The notes beneath the pieces were generated by a model. The model did no database searches and was not told where the DNA came from. It saw only the letters and a list, made by a program, of their open reading frames with translations. A stretch of DNA of 64,000 nucleotides from Pseudomonas entomophila (GTDB taxonomy: Bacteria > Pseudomonadota > Gammaproteobacteria > Pseudomonadales > Pseudomonadaceae), in assembly GCF_013523165.1 (NCBI RefSeq), contig NZ_JAAMQI010000012.1:1-64000 (forward strand), read 5' to 3'. Numbering within the stretch: the stretch's first letter is position 1; the number at the start of each line of letters is the position of its first letter. The position numbers and the translations under genes are program-made. Shown in pieces: positions 9,517 to 17,466 of this stretch.

Positions 9517-10612
9517 ATGGAAATCCAACCGATCCTGAACACCATCAAGGACCTCACCGAGCGCTCCCAGTCCATTCGGGGGTATCTTTGACTACGATCA
9601 CAAACATGATCGTCTGACCGAAGTCAACCGCGAGCTGGAAGACCCCAACGTCTGGAACAAGCCCGAGTACGCCCAGGCCCTCGGTCGCGAGCGCGCCATG
9701 CTGGCCCAGGTGGTCGAGACCCTCGACAAGCTGGCCAACGGCCTGGCCGACTGCAAGGACCTGCTCGACATGGCCGTCGAGGAAGACGACGAAGGCACCG
9801 TGGGCGACGTCGAGACCGAGTTGCAGGCCCTGGACGAATCCCTGGCCCAGCTCGAGTTCCGTCGCATGTTCAGCGGCGAGATGGACATGAACAACGCCTA
9901 CCTGGATATCCAGGCCGGCTCCGGTGGCACCGAGGCCCAGGACTGGGCCAACATCCTGCTGCGCATGTACCTGCGCTGGGCTGACAAGCGGGGCTTCGAC
10001 GCCACCATCATCGAACTGTCCGAAGGCGAAGTCGCCGGCATCAAGGGCGCCACCGTGCACATCAAGGGCGAGTACGCCTTCGGCTGGCTGCGCACCGAGA
10101 TCGGCGTGCACCGCCTGGTGCGCAAGAGCCCGTTCGACTCCGGCGCGCGCCGCCACACGTCGTTCTCGGCGGTGTTCGTCTCGCCCGAGATCGACGACAA
10201 GGTCGAGATCGAGATCAACCCGTCCGACCTGCGCATCGACACCTACCGCTCCTCCGGGGCCGGTGGTCAGCACGTCAACACCACCGACTCGGCGGTGCGG
10301 ATCACCCACGTGCCGACCAACACGGTCGTGGCCTGCCAGAACGAACGTTCCCAGCACGCCAACAAGGACACCGCCATGAAGATGCTGCGGGCCAAGTTGT
10401 ACGAGCTGGAGATGCAGAAGCGCAACGCCGCCTCCCAGGCGCTGGAGGACAGCAAGTCGGACATCGGCTGGGGCCACCAGATCCGTTCCTACGTGCTCGA
10501 CGACTCGCGCATCAAGGACCTGCGTACCGGCGTCGAGCGCAGCGACTGCAACAAGGTGCTGGACGGTGATATCGACCAGTACCTGGAAGCCAGCCTCAAG
10601 CAGGGGCTGTAA
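9517..10612 (+). CDS. prfB: Peptide chain release factor 2 (programmed +1 frameshift)
   Basis: RF2 reads UGA and UAA stops and triggers peptide release on the ribosome. The gene is read as 9517-9588 joined to 9590-10612. Codons 1-24 end at CTT, an in-frame TGA follows (9589-9591), and the ribosome shifts +1 to GAC. The product is 364 residues, the usual RF2 length. It carries SPF ([14 protein letters not shown]), the tripeptide that reads the stop codon, and GGQ (SGAGGQHVN), the catalytic loop. The GGGGG run at 9578-9582 is the internal Shine-Dalgarno stimulator. lysS follows after 93 bp, the usual prfB-lysS pair. Confidence 0.97.
9578..9592 (+). promoter_or_regulatory. programmed +1 frameshift site of prfB
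   Basis: The site has an internal Shine-Dalgarno-like GGGGG, three bases (TAT), the slippery CTT codon (9586-9588), the UGA stop (9589-9591) and then C. This matches the classical RF2 autoregulation site (SD, 3 nt, CUU UGA C). When RF2 is scarce, slow termination at this UGA favours the shift and restores RF2. Confidence 0.96.
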
Positions 10613-10705
10613 CCCTCCCGTCCGTGGCAGGCCCGTGTCGGCGCGCCTGCCAGCGCGATCCCTCACCCGCGAGGGCAATGAATACCTGATGGAAACGATG
10701 ACGAC

Positions 10706-12208
10706 ATGAGCGACCTGAAGACCGAATCGCAAGACCTGCAACAGGAAGAGAACACCCTGATCGCCCTGCGCAAGGAAAAGCTTGCCGCCGAGCGTGCCAA
10801 GGGCCAGGCCTTCCCCAATGACTTCCGCCGCGACAGCTACTGCAACGACCTGCAGCAGCAGTACGTCGACAAGACCAAGGAAGAACTGGAAGCCGCAGCG
10901 ATTCCGGTCAAGGTGGCAGGCCGCATCATGCTCAACCGTGGCGCTTTCATGGTCATCCAGGACATGACTGGTCGCATTCAGGTCTACGTCAACCGCAAGA
11001 CCTTGCCGGCCGAAACGCTGGCGGCGGTCAAGACCTGGGACCTGGGCGACATCATCAGCGCCGAAGGCACCCTGGCCCGTTCGGGCAAGGGCGACCTGTA
11101 CGTCGAGATGACCGACGTGCGCCTGCTGACCAAGTCGCTGCGCCCGCTGCCGGACAAGCACCATGGCCTGACCGACACCGAACAGCGCTACCGTCAGCGC
11201 TACGTCGACCTGATGGTCAACGAGGACACGCGTCACACCTTCCGCGTGCGCTCGCAGGTCATTTCGCACATCCGCAGCTTCCTGGCCAAGCGCGACTTCC
11301 TGGAAGTCGAGACGCCGATGCTGCAGACCATTCCGGGCGGCGCGGCGGCCAAGCCCTTCGAGACGCACCACAACGCGCTGGACATGGCGATGTTCCTGCG
11401 CATCGCGCCGGAGCTCTACCTCAAGCGCCTGGTGGTCGGTGGCTTCGAGAAGGTCTTCGAGATCAACCGCAACTTCCGCAACGAAGGCGTCTCGACCCGG
11501 CACAACCCCGAGTTCACCATGCTCGAGTTCTACCAGGCCTACGCCGACTACCGCGACAACATGGACCTGACCGAGGAACTGTTCCGCGAACTGGCGCAGC
11601 TGGTCCTGGGCAGCACCGACGTGCCTTACGGCGACAAGGTGTTCCACTTCGGTGAGCCGTTCGTGCGCCTGTCGGTGTTCGATTCGATCCTCAAGTACAA
11701 CCCCGAACTCACGGCAGCGGACCTGCAGGACGTGGATCGCGCGCGCGACATCGCCAAGCGGGCCGGGGCCAAGGTGTTGGGCCACGAAGGCCTGGGCAAG
11801 CTGCAGGTGATGATTTTCGAAGAGCTGGTCGAGCACAAGCTGGAGCAGCCGCACTTCATCACTGAGTATCCCTTCGAGGTCTCGCCGCTGGCCCGTCGCA
11901 ACGACGAGAACCCGAACGTCACCGATCGCTTCGAGCTGTTCATCGGTGGCCGCGAGATCGCCAACGCCTACTCCGAGCTCAACGATGCCGAAGACCAGGC
12001 CGAGCGCTTCCTGGCCCAGGTGGCCGAGAAGGACGCGGGTGACGACGAAGCCATGCACTACGACGCCGACTTCGTTCGCGCGCTGGAATACGGCATGCCG
12101 CCAACGGCCGGCGAGGGCATCGGCATCGACCGTCTGGTGATGCTGCTGACCAACTCGCCGTCGATTCGCGACGTGATCCTGTTCCCGCACATGCGCCCGC
12201 AGGCGTAA
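10706..12208 (+). CDS. lysS: Lysyl-tRNA synthetase (class II)
   Basis: LysRS charges tRNA-Lys in the cytoplasm. The 500-residue protein has the N-terminal OB-fold anticodon-binding domain (about 65-150, [20 protein letters not shown]) and a class II catalytic core: motif 1 near [15 protein letters not shown], motif 2 [19 protein letters not shown] at about residue 257, and motif 3 [12 protein letters not shown] at about residue 470. The length matches the family. The ribosome site is weak (GGAAA, 12 nt upstream). It is probably cotranscribed with prfB. Confidence 0.97.
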   Translation: MSDLKTESQDLQQEENTLIALRKEKLAAERAKGQAFPNDFRRDSYCNDLQQQYVDKTKEELEAAAIPVKVAGRIMLNRGAFMVIQDMTGRIQVYVNRKTLPAETLAAVKTWDLGDIISAEGTLARSGKGDLYVEMTDVRLLTKSLRPLPDKHHGLTDTEQRYRQRYVDLMVNEDTRHTFRVRSQVISHIRSFLAKRDFLEVETPMLQTIPGGAAAKPFETHHNALDMAMFLRIAPELYLKRLVVGGFEKVFEINRNFRNEGVSTRHNPEFTMLEFYQAYADYRDNMDLTEELFRELAQLVLGSTDVPYGDKVFHFGEPFVRLSVFDSILKYNPELTAADLQDVDRARDIAKRAGAKVLGHEGLGKLQVMIFEELVEHKLEQPHFITEYPFEVSPLARRNDENPNVTDRFELFIGGREIANAYSELNDAEDQAERFLAQVAEKDAGDDEAMHYDADFVRALEYGMPPTAGEGIGIDRLVMLLTNSPSIRDVILFPHMRPQA

Positions 12209-12311
12209 AAGGCGGCTGTGGCTTACAAAGGCACAGCCGTGCTCTGACGCGTCAGCGTCGCGATCAACGCTGGGCAAGCAGCTGGCTTGGATCCGCGGCC
12301 GGTCCGGTGCC

Positions 12312-12378
12312 CCGGCAGGGGCCGCGCCATCCGTAGCTGCGTTGCAGTGTTGCAGACTATCGCGATCCCCTGTGGGAG
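12312..12378. repeat. decayed REPIN copy
   Basis: The sequence keeps a left REP remnant (CAGGGGCCGC at 12316-12325), the interior block TCCGTAGCT (12330-12338), GTTGCAG, CTATCGCG (12357-12364), and ends CCTGTGGGAG. These match, in order, the interior of the intact REPIN at 15671-15793 read on the opposite strand. Both outer hairpins are lost. This is a direct sequence comparison within the window. Confidence 0.6.
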
Positions 12379-12407
12379 ATTCTATGGTTTCTGCCAAGTG
12401 CTGATGT

Positions 12408-12450
12408 GGGCCCTGGCGGGCCCAATCGCGGCACAGGGGCCGCTCCTACA
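12408..12450 (-). repeat. REP unit B1 (left half of REPIN B)
   Basis: Outer hairpin arms GGGCCC/GGGCCC around TGGC (12408-12423), linker AATC, inner hairpin GCGGC/GCCGC, ending TCCTACA. Its GTAG end faces its inverted partner B2, 40 bp away. Confidence 0.8.
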
Positions 12451-12490
12451 CCCGTAGCCCCACCGCGGCATGGCAGGCCATCGCGGTCCG

Positions 12491-12532
12491 TGTGGGAGCG
12501 GCCCCCGTGCCGCGATCGGGCCCACAGGGCCC
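12491..12532 (+). repeat. REP unit B2 (right half of REPIN B)
   Basis: An inverted copy of B1 that begins TGTGGGAGCGG and ends with the outer hairpin GGGCCC-ACA-GGGCCC. B1 and B2 together form a 125-bp REPIN that could fold into one long hairpin. Confidence 0.8.
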
Positions 12533-12777
12533 GTGAAATCCGCCATTCCTCCCTGTCAGATCAGCACTGCAGACGCGCGCTCATCCACATAGGCTCGATG
12601 CTTCTCGCGACACCCACCCTCTTTCAGGTTGACGCCCCCCGACCGCTCAGCTAGAAGATCGAAACCTGCCAAGGCTGCACGTCTGCACCTGTACCAGGCA
12701 AAGGCTCGCGGTCTCGGCCACTGACCTTTCCTGCTCAGACGCCCAGACCGGCCACCGCACCTTCCAAGGAGTGCTTC

Positions 12778-13317
12778 ATGAGCGTCTGGCGCAAGCTGTT
12801 GATCCTGTCCTTCCTGCTGCTGGGCGGCTGCCTGGCGACATTCGAGCAACCCTTGCCGGGCACTCAGCCCGCACCCAAGGCGCTGCTGGGCCACTGGAGC
12901 AGCAAGGACGGCTGGGGTGAACCGGTCGACCTGGTAATCAGCGCCCTCCCGAACGACGTCTACCGGGCGAAGGTCCGCTTGCACGGCAAGCCCGCCCACA
13001 GCTATACCTTCACCGCTTCTCGCCATGGCAGGCGCTGGTACGCCTCGAGCGTGCAGCCCGATGCCCGAGGGGCGCTGATCGGTGGATTCGAATTGATCGA
13101 AAACCGGCAGCTGGTGATCTACACCCTGGACGTCGAGCTGTTGCGCCAGGCGATCACCCATCAGGAGCTGTCCGGCCGCACCACCACCGTTGGCCAGGAC
13201 GAGGTCCCCGGCGCCCACATCGACAGCCCGGCCGAGCGGGTCATGGCCTACCTCGACGACCCTGCCAATTCGGACGTGTTCGTCGAGGCCGCACGGCTAC
13301 AGCGCGTCGCTCGCTAA
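12778..13317 (+). CDS. Conserved lipoprotein of unknown function
   Basis: The 179-residue protein starts with a lipoprotein signal (LLILSFLLLGGC, lipobox LGGC, lipidated Cys near residue 19). The mature part looks like a small beta-rich domain (LLGHWSSKDGWGEPVDLVIS, YRAKVRLHGKPAHSYTFTA) and ends in an acidic helix. No enzyme motif is seen. The start ATG 12778 has the ribosome site AAGGAG at 12766-12771. It is the first gene of an apparent three-gene operon with the QEGLA protein (24 bp downstream) and a lipid-anchored hydrolase, which suggests an envelope role. That is inference. Confidence 0.8.
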   Translation: MSVWRKLLILSFLLLGGCLATFEQPLPGTQPAPKALLGHWSSKDGWGEPVDLVISALPNDVYRAKVRLHGKPAHSYTFTASRHGRRWYASSVQPDARGALIGGFELIENRQLVIYTLDVELLRQAITHQELSGRTTTVGQDEVPGAHIDSPAERVMAYLDDPANSDVFVEAARLQRVAR

Positions 13318-13340
13318 CGACCCAACCCAAGGAGTACAGG

Positions 13341-14618
13341 GTGGACGACTACCAACAGACCATACGCGCGCTGTCCGATCGCATCGTGGCCGCGCAGACA
13401 CCGATCCGCGTACTCGATGCAGTGAAATGGGACGAGAGCATTCGCCAGGGCTTCATCGAAGGCAAAGGCCGTGAGCCGCCTGCGATCGACAAGACCTACT
13501 ACCAGTCGCGACCGTTGTCGTTCGACGCCAGCGCGGTCAAGGCCGAGTTCCAGAGCATCGAGCGTGACGTGACCCGTCGGCTCGGCCAGTTCAGCCCGGT
13601 CGGGCAGATCATGCGGCGGATGTGTCGCGAGTACCGCATGGTGGTGCGCATGCTCGAGGCACGCGGCACCGAAGACTTCGGGCTGATTTCCCAGGAGCTG
13701 TACGGCGCCGCCTCCGATGCGTTCCACGCGGGCGACCCGACGCTCGCCGACCTGGGCCTGATGCTCTCGGACTACCTGAACAACATCGACGGTCGCGGTG
13801 ACCTGAAGGACGAGCCGAAGAACCTCACGGCCACCCAGGCCGTGGAGATCCTGCAGGCACGCCTGAACAAGGTGTTCGGCGAGACCGAAGGCACCATCCG
13901 TGTGTTCGAGTCTGATGGCATCGTCGCCGATGCCGCTGCCGGTGCCGACTACATCAAGGTGCGCGCCGACGCCATGTTCAACACGCGCGACGTTCGCGCG
14001 CTCGAAGTGCACGAAGGGCTGGTGCATGTCGGTACTACCCTCAACGGCTTGAGCCAGCCCATCTGCACGTTTCTGTCCAAAGGCCCACCGTCGTCGACCG
14101 TGACCCAGGAAGGGCTGGCCATCCTCATGGAAGTCATCGCCTTCGCCTCCTACCCCAGCCGTTTGCGCAAGCTGACCAACCGCACACGCGCCATCCACAT
14201 GGTGGAGGAGGGCGCGGACTTCATGCAGGTGTACGAGTTCTTCCGCGACCAGGGCTTCGAGATGGCGGACAGCTATGGCAATGCCAGCCGTGTGTTCCGC
14301 GGGTCGGTGCCGGACGGCCTGCCGTTCACCAAGGACCTGTCCTACCTCAAGGGCTTCATCATGGTCTACAACTATATCCAGCTCGCCGTGCGCAAAGGCA
14401 AGCTGGAGCAGATCCCCTTGCTGTTCTGTGGCAAGACCACCCTGGAAGACATGCGTACCCTGCGCCAGCTGGTCGACGAGGGGCTGGTGGAGCCGCCACG
14501 CTACCTGCCCGAGCAGTTCCGCGACCTGAACGCGCTGTCGGCCTGGATGTGCTTCTCCAACTTCCTCAACCATTTGAGCCTCGATCGCATTGAAGCCGAC
14601 TACTCGAACATTCTCTAG
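13341..14618 (+). CDS. DUF1704 / QEGLA-motif putative metallocarboxypeptidase
   Basis: The 425 residues belong to the DUF1704 family, annotated in bacteria as flavohemoglobin expression-modulating QEGLA motif proteins. The defining motif TQEGLA is at 255-260. An HExxxH-type zinc site, HEGLVH, is at 224-229. Eukaryotic members of this Pfam family (MATCAP) are zinc tyrosine carboxypeptidases, so a peptidase is plausible here, but no bacterial substrate can be read from sequence. There is no signal peptide, so it is probably cytoplasmic. The start is GTG 13341 with AAGGAG at 13329-13334. The stop region overlaps the next gene by 29 bp. Confidence 0.85.
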   Translation: MDDYQQTIRALSDRIVAAQTPIRVLDAVKWDESIRQGFIEGKGREPPAIDKTYYQSRPLSFDASAVKAEFQSIERDVTRRLGQFSPVGQIMRRMCREYRMVVRMLEARGTEDFGLISQELYGAASDAFHAGDPTLADLGLMLSDYLNNIDGRGDLKDEPKNLTATQAVEILQARLNKVFGETEGTIRVFESDGIVADAAAGADYIKVRADAMFNTRDVRALEVHEGLVHVGTTLNGLSQPICTFLSKGPPSSTVTQEGLAILMEVIAFASYPSRLRKLTNRTRAIHMVEEGADFMQVYEFFRDQGFEMADSYGNASRVFRGSVPDGLPFTKDLSYLKGFIMVYNYIQLAVRKGKLEQIPLLFCGKTTLEDMRTLRQLVDEGLVEPPRYLPEQFRDLNALSAWMCFSNFLNHLSLDRIEADYSNIL

Positions 14619-15528
14619 GTGCGCCCGCCGCTGGCTGCTGGGGCTCACGCTGGTGGGGCTCGGTGGGTGCAGCAGCCTGTTGTTCTACCCGGAACCCGGG
14701 CAGCCCTTCACCCCCGCCTACGCGAAGCTGGCGTTCCGCGAGCTGACCCTGACGGCCGAGGACGGTACGCGCCTGCATGGCTGGTGGCTACCGGCCAAGG
14801 CTGGCGTACCGGTCAAGGGGACCGTCCTGCACTTGCATGGTAACGGCGGCAACATGGCCTGGCACCTGGGAGGCAGCTACTGGCTGCCGGAGCAGGGCTA
14901 CCAGGTGCTGATGATCGACTATCGGGGGTATGGGCTGTCCGAAGGGCGGCCTCGTCTGCCCGAGGTGTACCAGGACCTGCAGGCGGCCATGGACTGGCTG
15001 GGGCAGGCGCCGGAGGTGCAGGGCAAGCCGCTGGTGCTGCTGGGGCAAAGCCTGGGCGGTGCATTGGCCATTCATTACCTCGCCGCGCACCCTGAGCAGG
15101 CCCGACGCTTCACCGCACTGGTGCTCGACAGCGTGCCGGCCAGCTACCGCCAGGTGGGGCAGTATGCCCTGAGCACCTCCTGGCTGAGCTGGCCGCTGCA
15201 GGTGCCGCTGTCCTGGGCGGTGCCTGACGCCGATAGCCCGATCCGTTCCATGGGCCGTCTGCAAGGGCCGCCCAAGCTGTTCTTCCATAGCCTCGACGAC
15301 ACCTTGGTGCCGTTGGAAAACGGTCTGGCGCTGTACAAGCAGGCACCACCGCCTCGGGTCTTCCAGCTGACGCGAGGTGTTCATGTGCAGACGTTCGCCG
15401 ACCCGACCTGGCGGCAGGTGATGCTACGGTTCCTCGAAGATCCGACCCGATTCGATGGATTGCGTCGATTGGGCGAGGTGCCGAATTACCCTGAAAAGCC
15501 GCAGGGGGCGAAAGGGGCAGGGGATTGA
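14590..15528 (+). CDS. Lipid-anchored alpha/beta hydrolase
   Basis: This putative serine hydrolase has a lipoprotein signal: basic N-terminus, hydrophobic LLGLTLVGLGGC, and lipidated Cys near residue 27. The alpha/beta-hydrolase fold shows the oxyanion region LHLHGNGGNM, nucleophile elbow GQSLGG, a likely acid in HSLDDTLVP, and the catalytic His in GVHVQTF. The start is a TTG at 14590 inside the end of the DUF1704 gene. It is chosen because it supplies the positive n-region of the signal. No upstream ATG or GTG in this frame does so. Substrate unknown. It closes the three-gene operon. Confidence 0.85.
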   Translation: MKPTTRTFSRCARRWLLGLTLVGLGGCSSLLFYPEPGQPFTPAYAKLAFRELTLTAEDGTRLHGWWLPAKAGVPVKGTVLHLHGNGGNMAWHLGGSYWLPEQGYQVLMIDYRGYGLSEGRPRLPEVYQDLQAAMDWLGQAPEVQGKPLVLLGQSLGGALAIHYLAAHPEQARRFTALVLDSVPASYRQVGQYALSTSWLSWPLQVPLSWAVPDADSPIRSMGRLQGPPKLFFHSLDDTLVPLENGLALYKQAPPPRVFQLTRGVHVQTFADPTWRQVMLRFLEDPTRFDGLRRLGEVPNYPEKPQGAKGAGD

Positions 15529-15670
15529 TTCAGGGGGCGTCGAGCGATGGGTGAGGAACGCTGATCGTGGGCAGCAAACTTGCAGACAACGCGGTTCTGC
15601 GTTGGAGCTTGCAGACGCGCGTGGCTTTCCAGTCCTGATCCATGCACGACCACCTCGGCGGATTTCATGA

Positions 15671-15710
15671 GCCCTGCGGGCTCAATCGCGGCACAGGGGC
15701 CGCTCCCACA
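15671..15710 (-). repeat. REP unit C1 (left half of REPIN C)
   Basis: Outer hairpin GCCC-TGC-GGGC, then CTCAATC and the inner hairpin GCGGC/GCCGC, ending TCCCACA. Its GTGG end faces C2, 41 bp away. Confidence 0.8.
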
Positions 15711-15751
15711 GGTGACCGCGATAGCCTGCAACGCCATGATGTAGCTACGGA

Positions 15752-15793
15752 TGTAGGAGCGGCCCCTGTGCCGCGATTGGGCCCGCAGGGCCC
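15752..15793 (+). repeat. REP unit C2 (right half of REPIN C)
   Basis: An inverted partner of C1 that begins TGTAGGAGCGG and ends with the outer hairpin GGGCCC-GCA-GGGCCC. The 41-bp interior between C1 and C2 is homologous to the interior of REPIN B on the opposite strand. Confidence 0.8.
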
Positions 15794-15975
15794 ACTTTGA
15801 AAAGCGCCACCCTGCCTATCGGTGTGCCCAAACGCACATCGCCGACCAGTCGGCTCTCATATCCCTCGCTATCACGATGGGTATGAAAACCGGCTGGCCG
15901 GCGATGAGACCTGCCTGATGCCTGAGCCTGGCGCCAAGACGCCAACCGCTCAGGCTATCGGTCGAGCACGCTCAC

Positions 15976-16752
15976 TCAGTGAGTGCGCGGTGCGACAGGC
16001 TGGTTGTCGTTGGAAATGGTCACTTCCACGCGACGGTTCTGGGCACGGCCCGAGTTGCTGGAGTTGTCAGCGACGGGGTATTCCTTGCCATAACCCTGCG
16101 ACACGATGCGGGCTGGATCGACACCGGCGCGGACCAGGGCCATGCGCACGCTGCCAGCACGACGCTCGGACAGGCTCTGGTTGTACGACGCCGAACCGAC
16201 GCTGTCGGTGTAGCCTTCGACGATCACCTTGCGCTCTGGGTTCTCTTGAAGGAACTGAGCCAGCTTGGTGATGTTCGGGAAGGCAGTGCTCTTGAGCTCG
16301 GCCTTGTTGAAGTCGAACAGCACGTCGCCGAAGGTCACCAGGGTGCCACGGTCGGTCTGCTTGGCGTTCAGGCTGTCCTGCAGCTTCTTGATCTCGGCGT
16401 CGCGAGCGTCCAGGCGAGCCTGGGCACGCTGGGCGGCGGCGTTCTTCAGGTTGCCTTCGGCGGTGCGCAGGGCGATGGTTTCTTTCGCCACTTCGACGCG
16501 CTGGTTGGCCAGGTAGGCCAGCTGATCGACTTTCTTGTCGTCGTCACGGTCGAGGTAGGCCTTGTCGGCCTTGTTCAGCCAGTCCTGCGCGTCCTTGGTT
16601 TCCAGGGCAGCGATCTTGCTGGCCTGTGGATCGCTCTGCAGCGTCGAGAAGTTGCTGCGGGCCGCTTCCAGGTTCGGGTTGGGCTGGTGGGAGCAGGCAG
16701 CCAGACCGACGCTCAGGGCCAGCAGGGCGGGGATCATGACATGTTTACGCAT
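15976..16752 (-). CDS. OmpA-family lipoprotein (LptF-like)
   Basis: This outer-membrane lipoprotein probably binds peptidoglycan. The 258 residues have a lipoprotein signal (LLALSVGLAAC), a helical DUF4398-like region (about 25-125, with LNKADKAYLDRDDDKKVDQL) and a C-terminal OmpA domain (VLFDFNKAEL, VEGYTDSVGSASYNQSLSER, GRAQNRRVEV). The arrangement and position near ppc match lptF of P. aeruginosa (PA3692), reported to be AlgU-controlled. That orthology is from memory of gene order. It is the second gene of an operon, 48 bp after the DUF4398 lipoprotein. The ribosome site is AAGGA. Confidence 0.88.
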   Translation of the reverse strand: MRKHVMIPALLALSVGLAACSHQPNPNLEAARSNFSTLQSDPQASKIAALETKDAQDWLNKADKAYLDRDDDKKVDQLAYLANQRVEVAKETIALRTAEGNLKNAAAQRAQARLDARDAEIKKLQDSLNAKQTDRGTLVTFGDVLFDFNKAELKSTAFPNITKLAQFLQENPERKVIVEGYTDSVGSASYNQSLSERRAGSVRMALVRAGVDPARIVSQGYGKEYPVADNSSNSGRAQNRRVEVTISNDNQPVAPRTH

Positions 16753-16800
16753 AGTGGTTCATCCTTTGATCGATAACGAGTGCATGGGTCGGCAACAGGC

Positions 16801-17214
16801 TTATTTAGCGCTGCGCATACCTTCCTCACGCAGTTCCTCTACGCCCTGACGAGCGTCCTGGACGGCTTTCTGGGCCTTGGCGGCCTGCGCCTTGCGCTCG
16901 GCAACGCGGGCGTCCCACTCAGCCTGCTCGGCCAGGCGCTTGGCCTCTTCGTACTTCTTGTCGTGCATGGCGATTTCCGCCTTCTTGAACTTGTCCTGCG
17001 CCGACTTCATCTCGACGGCAGCGAACTCGGTGCCCCCGGCGCTCACAGCGGAATTGACCGCCGATTGAGCCACGGCATATTGCTCGGTGGGCGGGTTGCC
17101 GGCGCAACCTGCCAGGACCAGGCTGCTGCCCAGGGCCAGCGCGGCCAGCTTGAGCCCGCGCAGGTGAGTGGTCGGGTTCTTTGCGATGCGGGTCTTCATG
17201 GTGGTCAACTCCAT
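16801..17214 (-). CDS. DUF4398 lipoprotein
   Basis: The 137-residue small lipoprotein has signal LKLAALALGSSLVLAGC with lipobox LAGC, then a charged alpha-helical mature domain full of Ala, Lys and Glu (MKSAQDKFKKAEIAMHDKKY, AEQAEWDARVAERKAQAAKA). This is likely a coiled coil in the periplasm. It resembles the helical half of the downstream OmpA-like protein, so the two may pair. The start at 17214 has a strong site (CAGGAG, 7 nt). An internal ATG at 17199 would also give a normal signal peptide. A possible AlgU-type promoter lies at 17339-17366. Confidence 0.85.
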   Translation of the reverse strand: MELTTMKTRIAKNPTTHLRGLKLAALALGSSLVLAGCAGNPPTEQYAVAQSAVNSAVSAGGTEFAAVEMKSAQDKFKKAEIAMHDKKYEEAKRLAEQAEWDARVAERKAQAAKAQKAVQDARQGVEELREEGMRSAK

Positions 17215-17338
17215 TGGAACACTCCTGATGAACGACGATGTCCGTAGCAGTCCATCGGTGACACCCTGACAGTACGAGCGCGGATCGAAAACCGCGGACC
17301 GCCCGTGTTTACAGGGTTTTACCGTAATGGCTACTGGC

Positions 17339-17366
17339 TGTGACCGGGTCGTTTTTTGAATAGTTC
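17339..17366 (-). promoter_or_regulatory. candidate AlgU/sigmaE-type promoter
   Basis: On the minus strand, GAACTA (17366-17361), a 17-bp spacer and TCACA (17343-17339) resemble the AlgU consensus GAACTT-N16/17-TCTGA (5 of 6 and 3 of 5 matches). It would give a leader of about 118 nt before the DUF4398-OmpA operon. Support comes from the envelope-stress nature of the genes. Sequence match alone is moderate. Confidence 0.4.
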
Positions 17367-17397
17367 ACAGAAATTTGCGCGACGGATATTATTTTTC

Positions 17398-17421
17398 CTG
17401 ACTGTCCAGTCAGCGTTTTTT
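17398..17421 (+). terminator. rho-independent terminator, plus strand, no gene upstream
   Basis: The stem CTGACT (17398-17403), loop GTCC, AGTCAG (17408-17413), then CG and six T. The T-run is only on the plus strand, yet both neighbouring genes are on the minus strand. It may end an unannotated plus-strand RNA or block antisense transcription. Confidence 0.6.
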
Positions 17422-17466
17422 CGCCCGGAACTTTCACGTTTCAGCGTGGTTGTACCTGCCTTGTGA

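Larger units (their letters stand above)
12209..12777. other. lysS-lipoprotein intergenic region, REP-rich
   Basis: These 569 bp have no gene I can support. Next to lysS is a hairpin CGGCTGTG/CACAGCCG (12213-12220 and 12232-12239) without a T-run, possibly a weak terminator, and a perfect palindrome TGACGCGTCA (12245-12254). Then come a decayed REPIN (12312-12378) and an intact one (12408-12532). The stretch 12533-12777 shows nothing recognisable. From memory, a TetR-family gene sits here in P. aeruginosa and P. putida KT2440. I see no remnant of it. Confidence 0.6.
15529..15975. other. intergenic region with REPIN C
   Basis: These 447 bp lie between a plus-strand and a minus-strand gene (convergent). 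They hold the intact REPIN at 15671-15793. I see no gene and no T-tailed terminator, so the REPIN hairpins may serve to end or stabilise both transcripts. Confidence 0.65.

Noticed and set aside
9554..12397. A 947-codon minus-strand frame over prfB and lysS
   Set aside because: Same antisense effect of GC bias. prfB and lysS on the plus strand carry all family motifs.
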